Below, one piece after another: positions 54,581 to 63,461 of a stretch of DNA of 64,000 nucleotides. Both the position numbers and the translations under genes were made by a program. The stretch is taken from NCBI RefSeq assembly GCF_003574735.1, contig NZ_QORW01000012.1:1-64000 (forward strand). Reading direction: 5' to 3'. The notes under the pieces are model-generated. The model was not told the DNA's origin and ran no database searches. It worked only from the letters and a program-made list of their open reading frames with translations. Each line of letters opens with the position of its first letter. The stretch's first letter is position 1. The stretch comes from Dongia deserti (GTDB lineage: Bacteria > Pseudomonadota > Alphaproteobacteria > Dongiales > Dongiaceae).

Positions 54581-57500
54581 GTGTCCGACCAGGTGAATGT
54601 TGGCGACTATTCTCTCGAGATCAGCGGCGACGAAGTAGTCGTCCGCGACGAGAGCGGCGCGATTGTCGAGACGGTCGATCTCGATGACGTCGACGGCGAG
54701 CTGACACTGCCCGACGGTCAGAAGATCGATCTGGCCTCCATCCTCGCCGACTCTGATCTTGAGAATTTCCAGACGGCCGCTGGCCCGGCGAACGATAATA
54801 CCGGGTCTGTGAATGGCGGCGCCGGCATCTTCACGCCCTTCCACACGGAACCGGACAAGTTCGGCGGCCTGGATTCGGCCGGCACGCTGGGCGGCACTTC
54901 GCTCAGCTTCGACGCGCTGAACACGGACGAAAAGAAGGCCTACGATCCGAACGAGGAAGTCGAAGCGCCGATCCTAGTGACCTGGAACAGTCACGACGGC
55001 TGGCAGATCTCCGAAAACCAGTCCGGCGGCTCCTTCGGCAAGGTCGTCAGCGGCAATCCGGCGGATTTCACATTCGAAGTTTCCGATGATCGGTTTGAAA
55101 TCGTCGACGGCATCCTGCAAGTGCGCGATGGCGTCAGCTTCGACTATGAGACCGAGTCTGGAATCGACATCGAAGTTAAAGCCACGTCGCGCAGCGGTGA
55201 CGTCCAGACGGTGTCGATCCATATCGGCGTGACCGACGTCAACGAGGCGCAGACTGAGCTTGTGATCGACGGCAAGGCTGCCAACGAGAACGCGGCAGGC
55301 GCCATCATCGGTAGCCTGACTGTCGCCGACCCGGACCAGAACGACACTCAAACCTTCGAGGTCTCAGACGATCGCTTTGAGATCGTAAATGGTCAGCTGA
55401 AGCTGAAGGACGGCGCATCGCTTGACCACGAGAGCGAGCCGACGGTCGACGTCACGCTCACCGCGACCGATGGCGCCGGCAATCAGATCCAGCGCACCTT
55501 CACCATCAACGTTGGCGACGTGAACGAGGCGCCGACCGCTATCGATCTCTCCGGCAACACGCTGGTCGAGAACGCCGCGGGCGCCGTGGTCGGCACCCTC
55601 TCCGCCATCGACCCCGATGCCGGCGATACCCACAGCTTCGAGGTCTCGGACGATCGCTTCGAGGTCGTGAACGGGCAGCTCAAACTGAAGGACGGTGTCT
55701 CGCTCGACTTTGAGGACGAGCCTAGCCTCGACGTCGTCGTCACCGCGACGGATAGCGCCGGGAACAAGGTGCAGGAGACGTTCACGCTTTCGCTCGGCGA
55801 CACCAACGAGGCGCAAACTGCGCTGATGCTCGACCAGAACCAGGTGGCGGAGAACGTCTCGGGTGCCGTTATCGGCACTCTGAGCGTCGCCGACCCGGAT
55901 GGTGGCGACAGCCAAACGTTCCAGGTCTCCGACAGCCGGCTCGAGGTCGTGAACGGCCAACTCAAGCTGAAGGACGGCGTCTCACTCGACTTCGAGACCG
56001 AGCCGACGGTGAAGCTGCAAGTGACCGCGACTGACAAGGGCGGCAACCAGATCACCGAGAACTTTACGGTCAATATCGGCAACGTCAACGAGACCCAGAC
56101 TGCCCTCACCCTAAGCAAGAGCACCGTCGTCGAGAATGCGAAGGGCGCCGTCATCGGTGCCGTCTCCGTCATCGATCCGGATGCCGGCGACAAGCAGAGC
56201 TTCACGGTTTCCGACAGCCGCTTCCAAATCGTCAATGGCCAACTCAAGCTGAAGAGTGGTGTGTCGATCAACTACGAAGCCGAGCCTGAGGTCGATGTTA
56301 CGGTGACCGCGACCGACACGGCCGGCCACAAGATTTCGCAGACCTTCACGATCGACGTCACGAACGTGAACGAGAAGCAGACCGCGATGGCTTTGAGCAG
56401 CGCCACGGTCACGGAGAACGACAAGGGCGCCATCATCGGCACGCTCAACGTATCCGATCCGGACGCCGGCGACGTGCAGAGCTTCAAGGTGTCCGACAAT
56501 CGCTTCGAAGTTGTCGACGGTCAGCTCAAGCTGAAGGACGGCGTGTCGCTGAACTACGAATCCGCTGCCAATGTCAAAGTCAAGGTGACGGCGACCGACA
56601 CCGGCGGCAACCAGATCAGCAAGACCTTCACCATCAACGTGCAGGACGTCAACGAGGCGCAGACCAAGATGACGTTGAGCGGCACCAAAGTGTCGGAGAA
56701 TGCCGCCGGCGCGGTGATCGGCACTCTGAAGGTGACCGATCCGGACAAGGGCGACACACAGACCTTCTCGGTCTCGGATGACCGGTTCGAGGTCGTGAGC
56801 GGCCAGCTCAAGCTGAAGGATGGCATTTCGCTGAATTTCGAGGAGGCGAAGTCTCTCAAGGTCAGCGTGACTGCCACCGACACCGCGGGTCATGACATCA
56901 CCAAGACCTTCACCATCGGCGTCGGCAACGTCAACGAAGCGCAGACGGGCATGACCCTGAGCGCGAGCAAGGTGACGGAGAACGCCGCCGGGGCCTTGAT
57001 CGGCACGCTGAAGGTCACCGATCCAGACGCCGGCGACAAGCAAAGCTTCACAGTCTCCGATTCCCGTTTCGAGGTGGTCAACAACAAGCTCAAGCTGAAG
57101 GACGGTGTCTCCCTCGACTTCGAGCAAGGCGCTACAGTCGACGTCGATGTGACTGCCACCGACAAGGGCGGCAACCAGATCACGCGCACCTTCAGCATCA
57201 GTGTCGGCGACGTGAACGAGGCGCAGACCGCGCTGACTATCGATCAGACGCAAGTGCCTGAGAATGCCGCTGGTGCCGTGATCGGTACGCTAACTGTGGC
57301 CGACCCAGACGCGGGCGACAGCCAGAGTTTCAAGGTCTCCGACAGTCGCTTCGAGGTCGTCAACGGCCAGCTCAAGTTGAAGGGCGGCATCGCGCTGGAC
57401 CACGAGAACGAGAGCAGCGTCAACTTGACCGTGACTGCGACCGATAAGGCCGGCCACCAGATATCCCAAGCTTTTTCGATCGACGTCGCCAACGTCAACG

Positions 57501-59080
57501 AAGCGCCGGCAATCAAGAGCACCCATGGCACCGCTGCGGTTCGCATCGTCAACACCAGCGAATCCTATGATCCCCAGGCCAGCGAGGCCGCCGGCGACTA
57601 TCTCTACGGCACCAAGGGCGCCTCGCTCTCGAAGTCGCACATCGCGTCAGGTGTGTCGACGGAGGCCCTGACCCTGTTTGCGCCGACGGATGTCACGGTC
57701 ACCTTCCAGAAGGAGGGCGCGGGCTATCACAACATGGTTGGCGTCTATCAGTTCGACGACAATGGCAACATCATTCCGGGCTCAGTCAAGTTCGTCTGGC
57801 TGGATGCGACCGCAAGTACGGAGAACAAGATCGGCGCACCTTTGGTCAAAGACTTCCTGGGCTATAGCCAGCCCGGCACCGTTTCGCTCGGCACGCTGCC
57901 CGAAGGCACGCATGTCGGCTTCTTCACGATCGCCAATGGCGCCAGTGACAACGGCAACAAGGCGCTGCTGGCCAGCGCCGCCACCGGCGCGGCCAACCAG
58001 GCCGCGGCCATGGACGCCATTGCCAGCCAGCTTTCCATCAAGATCGACGCGAACGGGAACGGCCACGTTTACGTCGGCAACAGCCAGCTGAGCGGCGATA
58101 CCTACTTCACGCACGACAAGAGTCTCAACACCGATTTCACCGGTGGCAATGACATCAATCACGCCATCGCCGGGGTCAGCGACAAGCTTCCGGGGCAACT
58201 TCTGATCGGGTTCGAAGATCTGAAGGGCGGCGGCGATCAGGACTACAACGACCTGGTCTTCAGCGTCGGAATGGGCACATACAACATCAACAAGATGACC
58301 CAGCAGTCGGTGCAGCCGACGGTCGACTTCTCCGACGTTGACGGCAGCACGCTGGCACAAGCCGTCATCCAGACCAGCGGCTTCCAGGCCGGCGACACCC
58401 TCAACGTTCCGCCCAGCAGCGATTTCAACGTCACGATCAGCCAGTCCGGCGCCGATCTCACCATTACCATCGTCGGCAAGACTAGCAACGAAACTCTCGA
58501 CCAGTACGAGGACTTCGCCAATTCGATTTACTTCTCCACCAGCAGCAAGGTGGAGGGGCAGCGCCACATCGATTACACCATCACTGACAGCGGCGGCTTG
58601 ACCTCGAATGTATCGACCGCCGACATCGGCGTGATCGCCAGCTACGAAATCTCCAGTTCCCAACTCGATAGCGGCCGAACCACGCTCGGCTCCGGCAATG
58701 ATCTGCTGCACATCAATACCAGCAGCATCGGCCCGACCGACTTGGGCGACGGCTACGATACTGTCCACCTGGCCAAGCACGGCGCGTCCTTCGGCCACCA
58801 AGAGGCCATCAAGCTGGAGAACGTCGAGGCGATCGACACGACCGGCTACGGCGCGAACAGGGTGTCGCTGTCGATCCACGATGTCCTCAACATGACGGAC
58901 GGCGACAACCGCCTCACCATCATCGGCGAGCAGGGTGATAGCGTCACGCTGACCAGCAGCGGCAACGCCCAATGGACTGTCGTCGAGGTCACGCAGGAAT
59001 TTACGACCTATGCCTATAGCGATCCGTCGATGCAGGCGGTCGTCGAGATCAGCAACCAGATGAACGCCCAGGTGAGCTAG
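54581..59080 (+). CDS. Giant cadherin-repeat adhesin, likely type I secreted
   Basis: About 1499 residues. A GTG start with GGAGA seven bases before it gives the N-terminus SDQVNVGDYSLEISGDEVVV, with no Sec signal. Residues about 100-220 lead into eight tandem 94-residue cadherin-like repeats (about 221-972). A DUF4114-type domain follows, with the motif LLIGFEDLKGGGDQDYNDLV (about 1210). The C-terminal part has one remnant of calcium-binding RTX repeats (LGSGNDLLHINT, LGDGYDTVHLA), and the end FTTYAYSDPSMQAVVEI resembles type I secretion signals. It is very acidic and has almost no Cys. A role in adhesion or biofilm is likely. No type I exporter genes are nearby. A strong terminator follows. 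Confidence 0.85.
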   Translation: MSDQVNVGDYSLEISGDEVVVRDESGAIVETVDLDDVDGELTLPDGQKIDLASILADSDLENFQTAAGPANDNTGSVNGGAGIFTPFHTEPDKFGGLDSAGTLGGTSLSFDALNTDEKKAYDPNEEVEAPILVTWNSHDGWQISENQSGGSFGKVVSGNPADFTFEVSDDRFEIVDGILQVRDGVSFDYETESGIDIEVKATSRSGDVQTVSIHIGVTDVNEAQTELVIDGKAANENAAGAIIGSLTVADPDQNDTQTFEVSDDRFEIVNGQLKLKDGASLDHESEPTVDVTLTATDGAGNQIQRTFTINVGDVNEAPTAIDLSGNTLVENAAGAVVGTLSAIDPDAGDTHSFEVSDDRFEVVNGQLKLKDGVSLDFEDEPSLDVVVTATDSAGNKVQETFTLSLGDTNEAQTALMLDQNQVAENVSGAVIGTLSVADPDGGDSQTFQVSDSRLEVVNGQLKLKDGVSLDFETEPTVKLQVTATDKGGNQITENFTVNIGNVNETQTALTLSKSTVVENAKGAVIGAVSVIDPDAGDKQSFTVSDSRFQIVNGQLKLKSGVSINYEAEPEVDVTVTATDTAGHKISQTFTIDVTNVNEKQTAMALSSATVTENDKGAIIGTLNVSDPDAGDVQSFKVSDNRFEVVDGQLKLKDGVSLNYESAANVKVKVTATDTGGNQISKTFTINVQDVNEAQTKMTLSGTKVSENAAGAVIGTLKVTDPDKGDTQTFSVSDDRFEVVSGQLKLKDGISLNFEEAKSLKVSVTATDTAGHDITKTFTIGVGNVNEAQTGMTLSASKVTENAAGALIGTLKVTDPDAGDKQSFTVSDSRFEVVNNKLKLKDGVSLDFEQGATVDVDVTATDKGGNQITRTFSISVGDVNEAQTALTIDQTQVPENAAGAVIGTLTVADPDAGDSQSFKVSDSRFEVVNGQLKLKGGIALDHENESSVNLTVTATDKAGHQISQAFSIDVANVNEAPAIKSTHGTAAVRIVNTSESYDPQASEAAGDYLYGTKGASLSKSHIASGVSTEALTLFAPTDVTVTFQKEGAGYHNMVGVYQFDDNGNIIPGSVKFVWLDATASTENKIGAPLVKDFLGYSQPGTVSLGTLPEGTHVGFFTIANGASDNGNKALLASAATGAANQAAAMDAIASQLSIKIDANGNGHVYVGNSQLSGDTYFTHDKSLNTDFTGGNDINHAIAGVSDKLPGQLLIGFEDLKGGGDQDYNDLVFSVGMGTYNINKMTQQSVQPTVDFSDVDGSTLAQAVIQTSGFQAGDTLNVPPSSDFNVTISQSGADLTITIVGKTSNETLDQYEDFANSIYFSTSSKVEGQRHIDYTITDSGGLTSNVSTADIGVIASYEISSSQLDSGRTTLGSGNDLLHINTSSIGPTDLGDGYDTVHLAKHGASFGHQEAIKLENVEAIDTTGYGANRVSLSIHDVLNMTDGDNRLTIIGEQGDSVTLTSSGNAQWTVVEVTQEFTTYAYSDPSMQAVVEISNQMNAQVS
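55241..57496 (+). repeat. Eight tandem 282-bp repeats in the adhesin gene
   Basis: Starting at the Asn of NEAQTEL (55241) and ending before NEAPAIK (57497), the gene contains exactly eight units of 282 bases (94 codons) with no insertion or deletion. Every unit contains SVSD/FEVSDDRFEVVNGQLKLK-like and TVTATDxxGNQI-like blocks. A partial, more diverged unit precedes them. The equal length indicates recent duplication or homogenisation by recombination. Confidence 0.9.
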
Positions 59081-59111
59081 CGCCCCTACACTGGCTCACC
59101 TGGTAGTACAG

Positions 59112-59136
59112 TCGGCGCCGGCCCCACCGGCGCCGA
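59112..59136 (+). terminator. Rho-independent terminator of the adhesin gene
   Basis: TCGGCGCCGG (59112-59121) pairs perfectly with CCGGCGCCGA (59127-59136) around a 5-base loop, followed by TCTTTTT on the plus strand. It sits 32 bases after the adhesin stop and 14 bases before the convergent caiD stop. Confidence 0.9.
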
Positions 59137-59149
59137 TCTTTTTGTGTTC

Positions 59150-59950
59150 TCAGCGGCCTTTGAAGTTTGCCTTGCGCTTCTCCGCAAAGGCCCGCACGCC
59201 TTCCTTCGCGTCCTCCGACAGGAGCGACTTCTCGTAGGTCGGCAGCTTGCCGGTACGGATCAGGCGGAAGCTGTCGCGGATCGAGTGCCCGTCCATCTCG
59301 CGCAGTGCCTCTTTCAGAGCCTGGATGGTGAGCGGTGCGCCTTCGGCGATCGTCGCGGCCCACGCGCGCGCCGCTTCCATCGGCTGGTCCTTGGGCACGA
59401 TCTTATTGATCATGCCATAGTGCAGCGCCTCCTGCGCTGTCATGCGCCGGCCGAGCAGCAGCAGTTCCATCGCGATGTGGTGCGGCAAGCGGCGCGGCAC
59501 GCGCTGGATGCCGCCGGAATCCGGCACGATGCCAATGGGCAGCTCCGGCAACGCGAACTCGACATGCTCGGCGCAGATGATGAGGTCACAGGCGATCGCC
59601 AGCTCGAACCCGCCGCCGAGCGCCAGGCCGTTGACCGCGGCGATGACCGGCTTGTTGAGGGTCCATAGCTCCGTCAGCCCAGCGAAACCGCCCGGGCCGT
59701 AATCCTGCGTCTCCCACCACTTGCCCACTTCTTCGTTCTCGTGGGCGGCCTTGAGATCCCAGCCGGCCGAGAAGATGCGATCTCCGGCTGCCGTGACGAT
59801 CCCGACGCGGAGATCCGGGTCGTCCTGCAGTTGCTGGAATGCTGCGCCCAGGGCTCGGCTGGTCGCCAAGTCGATGGCGTTAACCTTCGGCCGATCCAGC
59901 GTCACTTCCATGACGTGGCCCTTCTTTTCGACGCGAACGGCGCTGCTCAT
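59150..59950 (-). CDS. caiD: Carnitinyl-CoA dehydratase / crotonobetainyl-CoA hydratase
   Basis: 266 residues of the crotonase fold, strongly resembling E. coli CaiD: FSAGWDLKAAHENEEVG, YGPGGFAGLTELWTLNKPVI, AAVNGLALGGGFELAIACDL (oxyanion hole), and LPIGIVPDSGGIQRVPRRLP with the catalytic Glu region, ending LLSEDAKEGVRAFAEKR. It interconverts crotonobetainyl-CoA and L-carnitinyl-CoA. It faces the adhesin gene and is on the opposite strand from the cdh operon, with which it shares a substrate group. GGAG precedes the ATG. Confidence 0.9.
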   Translation of the reverse strand: MSSAVRVEKKGHVMEVTLDRPKVNAIDLATSRALGAAFQQLQDDPDLRVGIVTAAGDRIFSAGWDLKAAHENEEVGKWWETQDYGPGGFAGLTELWTLNKPVIAAVNGLALGGGFELAIACDLIICAEHVEFALPELPIGIVPDSGGIQRVPRRLPHHIAMELLLLGRRMTAQEALHYGMINKIVPKDQPMEAARAWAATIAEGAPLTIQALKEALREMDGHSIRDSFRLIRTGKLPTYEKSLLSEDAKEGVRAFAEKRKANFKGR

Positions 59951-60132
59951 GGTCCCACTCCTTGCTGTGCATGGCTGGCTCTACCAGCGCGCCACGGACT
60001 TTGTTGACGGATTTCGACACTTCCTCTAAGTCCGAACGACGCTGCGCCGAGTTGATTGCCAATAGGGACGACGAGTTTAACGACCGCCTTGCTGCGGCCA
60101 AGTCGGGGCTGACCGTGCGCGACACTGACCGA

Positions 60133-60651
60133 ATGCTCATCGCCTGCCAGGGCGGGGATAGAGAAGCCTTTTCCGGGCTTTACCGGCTGACCTCCCCGCA
60201 ACTATTTGGCCTGGCCTTCCGTATCCTAAGACGACGAGACTGGGCCGAAGAGGCGGTGCAAGAGTGCTTCGTTACGATCTGGCGCCGCGCCAAGGACTAT
60301 CGGCCCGATCTAGGGCCGGCTCTACCCTGGATCACGGTGATCCTGCGCAACAAGTGCCTCGACCGGCTGCGGCGCGAAAAGCCGCTTCAGCCGCTCGACG
60401 AGTCCGCCGCGGCCGAACGCCCGGATGAGGGTCCTTCGCCGCTGGAAGGCGCTTTGGCCGCGGACGATGCCCGCCGTCTCAAAGGCTGCGTGGACCAACT
60501 GGACGAAGACCAGCGAAAGTCGATCCTGCTGGCCTATTATGAAGGACTGACGCATGAGCAACTGGCCGCCCGCCTGGCGGCGCCGCTGGGAACGGTCAAG
60601 AGCTGGGTCCGCCGCGGCTTGCAGCGCCTGAAGAGGTGCCTCGAGTCATGA
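60133..60651 (+). CDS. ECF RNA polymerase sigma factor
   Basis: About 172 residues. Region 2: REAFSGLYRLTSPQLFGLAF with EEAVQECFVTIWRRAKDY, which binds core polymerase and the -10 element. Region 4: CVDQLDEDQRKSILLAYYEG with LAAPLGTVKSWVRRGLQRLK, the -35-binding helix-turn-helix. The type matches SigK-like factors paired with RskA anti-sigma proteins, and such a gene follows with an ATGA overlap. The start is uncertain: the frame is open for another 57 codons 5'. Confidence 0.88.
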   Translation: MLIACQGGDREAFSGLYRLTSPQLFGLAFRILRRRDWAEEAVQECFVTIWRRAKDYRPDLGPALPWITVILRNKCLDRLRREKPLQPLDESAAAERPDEGPSPLEGALAADDARRLKGCVDQLDEDQRKSILLAYYEGLTHEQLAARLAAPLGTVKSWVRRGLQRLKRCLES

Positions 60652-61319
60652 GCATGGACAGCGATGACCTGAACGATCTGGCGGCCGAATACGTCCTCGG
60701 CACACTCGCGGGCGCGGAGCGCGTCGCGTTCGAGGCGCGCCTGCAGCGTGATCCGGCTGCAATGCGCGCGGTCGCGCGATGGGCCTCCCACCTGCAGCCG
60801 CTGGCCGACGCGCAACCGCCGATGATTCCGCCACCTCACTTGTGGCAGCGCATCGAACGCGAACTCGGATTGCCGTCGCGCTCGAAGATGCGCACGCCGA
60901 TGTGGATCGCGGCTGCGGTGGCGGCGGCTTTGATCATTGTCGCGTTCCTGATTCCGGACCTCATGTTCAGGCCGACCGTGAATTCCGTCGCGCAGCTGGC
61001 ACCGCAAGGCGGCCAACCGGCCTTCGTCGTCTCCGTGCTCGACGACCAGAAGAAGCTGCTGATCCGCGCGGCCAACGTCAGCGCGGTGCCGAACCAGTCC
61101 TACGAATTATGGGCCGTGCCGCCGGCGGGTGCTGCGCCGGTGTCGCTCGGTGTTATTGCGCCAACCGGCGAGACGGAGCGCGAGGTGGCGGAGAATGTGC
61201 GCGGATTGCTGACCATCGGTGCGACACTTGCCGTCAGCCTCGAGCCCGAAGGCGGATCGCCCACCGGCACGCCGACCACCGTGATGTTTGCCGGCACGCT
61301 GACCCCGCCGACAGAGTGA
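60648..61319 (+). CDS. RskA-type anti-sigma factor
   Basis: 223 residues. The N-terminal 85 residues form the cytosolic sigma-binding part (DLNDLAAEYVLGTLAGAERV, with WQRIERELG). One membrane helix lies near 92-112 (MWIAAAVAAALIIVAFLIP). The periplasmic part is the RskA domain, with QSYELWAVPPAGAAPVSLGV and GGSPTGTPTTVMFAGTL. It would hold the adjacent sigma factor inactive until a periplasmic signal releases it. ATGA overlap with the sigma gene couples their translation. Confidence 0.92.
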   Translation: MSMDSDDLNDLAAEYVLGTLAGAERVAFEARLQRDPAAMRAVARWASHLQPLADAQPPMIPPPHLWQRIERELGLPSRSKMRTPMWIAAAVAAALIIVAFLIPDLMFRPTVNSVAQLAPQGGQPAFVVSVLDDQKKLLIRAANVSAVPNQSYELWAVPPAGAAPVSLGVIAPTGETEREVAENVRGLLTIGATLAVSLEPEGGSPTGTPTTVMFAGTLTPPTE

Positions 61320-61426
61320 TGTTTCACAAAGCCGTGAGCCGCGTCATCCGCCTGACGCAAGTTCACGTAACTCCCACGCGAGGCAACGTCGATCAGACGG
61401 CCTTCAGACAAGTGGGAGAAGTCGCA

Positions 61427-62023
61427 ATGTTGATTCAGTCGAAGCGCCTGGACACGGGCGTCATCACCGATCGTCGCGCGCTGCTGCGCGGGGTTGGAAC
61501 GGTCGGCCTGTCGGCCGCGGCGATTGCCGTGCTGGGTGGCTGCGAAAGCATGGCTGCGAGCAAGAGCGCTCGTGAGGCCGACGTGGAGATCCTCAACGTC
61601 GCGCTGGGCCTGGAGCATGAGGCGATCAATGCCTATCAGCTGGGCGCCGAAAGCGGTCTGCTGCAGGATCCAGTCTTGAAAACCGCCGTCATGTTCCAGG
61701 GCCATCACAAGGCGCATCGTGATGCGCTGGTCGCGACCATCCAGAAGCTGGGCGGAAAGCCGGCCGCCGAGAAGTCGATGAATGACTACGCGACGGCGTT
61801 GAATGCCGGCAGCTTGAAGAACCAGGGCGACGTGCTGCATCTCGCGGCGCGGCTCGAGCGGGGCGCGGCCAACGCTTATCTCGGCGTCATCCCGTCGTTC
61901 GGTGACAAGGGCCTGGCCCAGGTCGCCGGCCGCCTCGCCGCCGATGAGGCCATGCACTGGACCGTGCTGGCCAGCGCGCTGGGCGAGACCCTGCCTTCGA
62001 AAGCACTGAGCTTCGGCGCCTGA
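61427..62023 (+). CDS. Ferritin-like lipoprotein with twin-arginine signal
   Basis: 198 residues. The N-terminus TDRRALLRGVGTVGLSAAAI is a Tat-like signal that ends in a lipobox, VLGGC at about residue 39, so the mature protein is a lipoprotein. The rest is a ferritin-like four-helix bundle with the metal-ligand pattern ALGLEHEAINAYQLG, MFQGHHKAHRDAL, ARLERGAANAYLG and ADEAMHWTVLASAL. Metal or peroxide handling is likely. GGGAGAAG precedes the ATG. It lies 107 bases after the anti-sigma gene and is a probable target of that sigma factor. Confidence 0.85.
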   Translation: MLIQSKRLDTGVITDRRALLRGVGTVGLSAAAIAVLGGCESMAASKSAREADVEILNVALGLEHEAINAYQLGAESGLLQDPVLKTAVMFQGHHKAHRDALVATIQKLGGKPAAEKSMNDYATALNAGSLKNQGDVLHLAARLERGAANAYLGVIPSFGDKGLAQVAGRLAADEAMHWTVLASALGETLPSKALSFGA

Positions 62024-62127
62024 GGCACCTCGATCCTCCGCCGCGTTCCTCTACCCGCTGCATCGCTCATCGCTGATGCAGAGGGACGCGGCGGATGGAT
62101 GCCCAACCCTTCCATGTGAGATCGATC

Positions 62128-62490
62128 ATGCACCGATCGTTTGGATTGATGCTCGTCGCCCTCTCGTTCGCGTGCGTGCCCGGCGCATTTGCGGCCAATG
62201 CCGTCCGCGGCGAGGAGATCTACAACAGCCGTTGCATCGCTTGTCATTCGCCGGATGCCAACCGCGTCGGCCCCAAACATCGTGGCGTGGTAGGACGCAA
62301 GGCAGGTTCCCTGGCCGACTTCAACTCTTCCAAGGCGGTGCGGACCGCCGGCGTGGTTTGGGACGAGGAGACCCTCGACCAATGGCTGGCCGACCCGCAG
62401 GGCTTCATTCCGGGTCAGCGCATGAACTTCAAGGTCACCGATCCCACGGACCGGGCCGATCTGATCGCCTATCTCAAGACCCTCCAATAG
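62128..62490 (+). CDS. Small periplasmic class I cytochrome c
   Basis: About 120 residues with a Sec signal peptide (FGLMLVALSFACVPGAFA). The haem is attached at CIACH, followed by GPKHRGVVGRKAGSL, and the distal Met ligand lies in PGQRMNFKVTDPTD. The end DLIAYLKTLQ is typical of class I cytochromes c. It would carry single electrons in the periplasm. It follows the ferritin-like gene by about 100 bases and may share its regulation. Confidence 0.93.
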   Translation: MHRSFGLMLVALSFACVPGAFAANAVRGEEIYNSRCIACHSPDANRVGPKHRGVVGRKAGSLADFNSSKAVRTAGVVWDEETLDQWLADPQGFIPGQRMNFKVTDPTDRADLIAYLKTLQ

Positions 62491-62501
62491 CTGATCTAAG
62501 A

Positions 62502-62610
62502 TTTCACACTGTGAAAACGGTGATGCAGCTAACACATTCTTCGACTTGTGAGATTATTTCACCCACAAACCGGGCAAATCAGAGATATATCTGCATTTCA
62601 CACTGCAGAA
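62502..62610. promoter_or_regulatory. Repeated TTTCACA inverted sites before cysH
   Basis: TTTCACA-C-TGTGAAA at 62502-62516 is a perfect inverted repeat. A near copy, TTTCACA-C-TGCAGAA, lies at 62596-62610, exactly 94 bases on (about nine helical turns). Between them, TGTGA (62547-62551) and TTCAC (62558-62562) make a third, looser pair. The last copy ends 5 bases before a TTGACA at 62616. This suggests an operator with cooperative or looped binding for a regulator of sulfate assimilation; which one is unknown. Confidence 0.5.
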
Positions 62611-62615
62611 TAATA

Positions 62616-62644
62616 TTGACACTGCCGGCCGCGAGTATGATCTA
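62616..62644 (+). promoter_or_regulatory. Candidate cysH promoter
   Basis: TTGACA at 62616-62621 matches the -35 consensus. The -10 is either GATCTA (62639-62644, spacer 17) or TATGAT (62636-62641, spacer 14). Transcription would begin near 62650, which excludes the ATG at 62637 as the cysH start and favours the one at 62685. Confidence 0.5.
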
Positions 62645-62684
62645 TCCGGTTATCGCCCCGCTTGCAGGCAACAGTGTCAAAGTC

Positions 62685-63461
62685 ATGCAGCCGAAGCCCC
62701 TTTTTATCAGCGACCCCCCGCCGGCCGAGAGCTCCCCGTTTGCGCTCGGGAAACTCGCGGTGGCCGCGCGCGCCGAGTGGCTCAACCGCCGCTGGGCGGA
62801 TGCGCCGACGGAGCGAATTCTGGCAGAGGCGATCGAGCTAGCCTTCGAGGGCCGCATCGCGGTGGTCTCGTCATTTGGTGCGGAGGCCGCCATCCTGTTG
62901 CATCTGGTGGCGCAGGTCGACAAATCCACACCGATCCTATTCCTCGAGACCGGCAAGCATTTCCTCGAGACCCTGACCTATCGCGACATCCTGATCGATC
63001 GCTTCGGCTTCACCGACGCGCGCTCGCTGGAGCCCGATCCGGCCGATCTCGCGCGGGAAGATACTGCCGGCGATCTGTGGTCCAGGAACCCCGACCGCTG
63101 CTGCCACCTGCGCAAGGTCGTTCCGCTCGACAAGGCGCTGCGCGAGTTCGACGCCTGGATCACGGGCCGTAAGCGCTATCAGACAGCGCAGCGTGCCGCG
63201 CTGCCGATCGCGGAAGTCTCGGATGGCAAGATCAAGATCAATCCGCTCGCGACCTGGAACGAGGCGCAGATCAATCAGGCCTTCAGGGATTTCCGTCTGC
63301 CGCGGCATCCCTTGTTCGACGACGGATACGCCTCGATCGGCTGCGCGCCCTGCACACGGCGCATCCTGGAAGGCGAAGACAGCCGCGCTGGCCGCTGGTC
63401 CGGCAGCGAGAAGACCGAGTGCGGCATTCATTTCGGATTTACCGACGGAGAAGGCATATGA
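62685..63461 (+). CDS. cysH: Phosphoadenylyl-/adenylyl-sulfate reductase CysH
   Basis: About 258 residues. The ATP-pyrophosphatase-like fold has RIAVVSSFGAEAAILLHLVA and PILFLETGKHFLETLTYRD. Cysteine pairs RCCHLRKV and GCAPCTRR, with the final ECGIHFG, mark the iron-sulfur type that reduces APS and is common outside enterobacteria. ITGRKRYQTAQR binds the substrate. It reduces activated sulfate to sulfite using thioredoxin. The stop overlaps the cysD start as ATGA. Sulfite reductase genes, often just upstream, are not here. Confidence 0.94.
   Translation: MQPKPLFISDPPPAESSPFALGKLAVAARAEWLNRRWADAPTERILAEAIELAFEGRIAVVSSFGAEAAILLHLVAQVDKSTPILFLETGKHFLETLTYRDILIDRFGFTDARSLEPDPADLAREDTAGDLWSRNPDRCCHLRKVVPLDKALREFDAWITGRKRYQTAQRAALPIAEVSDGKIKINPLATWNEAQINQAFRDFRLPRHPLFDDGYASIGCAPCTRRILEGEDSRAGRWSGSEKTECGIHFGFTDGEGI

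Noticed and set aside
55241-57496. Large tandem repeats considered as a transposon or rDNA-like array
   Set aside because: They stay in one reading frame and encode cadherin-like protein repeats.
57782-58972. Long antisense frames under the adhesin gene, such as this 396-codon one
   Set aside because: They mirror the repeats and codon bias of the adhesin and have no start signal or family.
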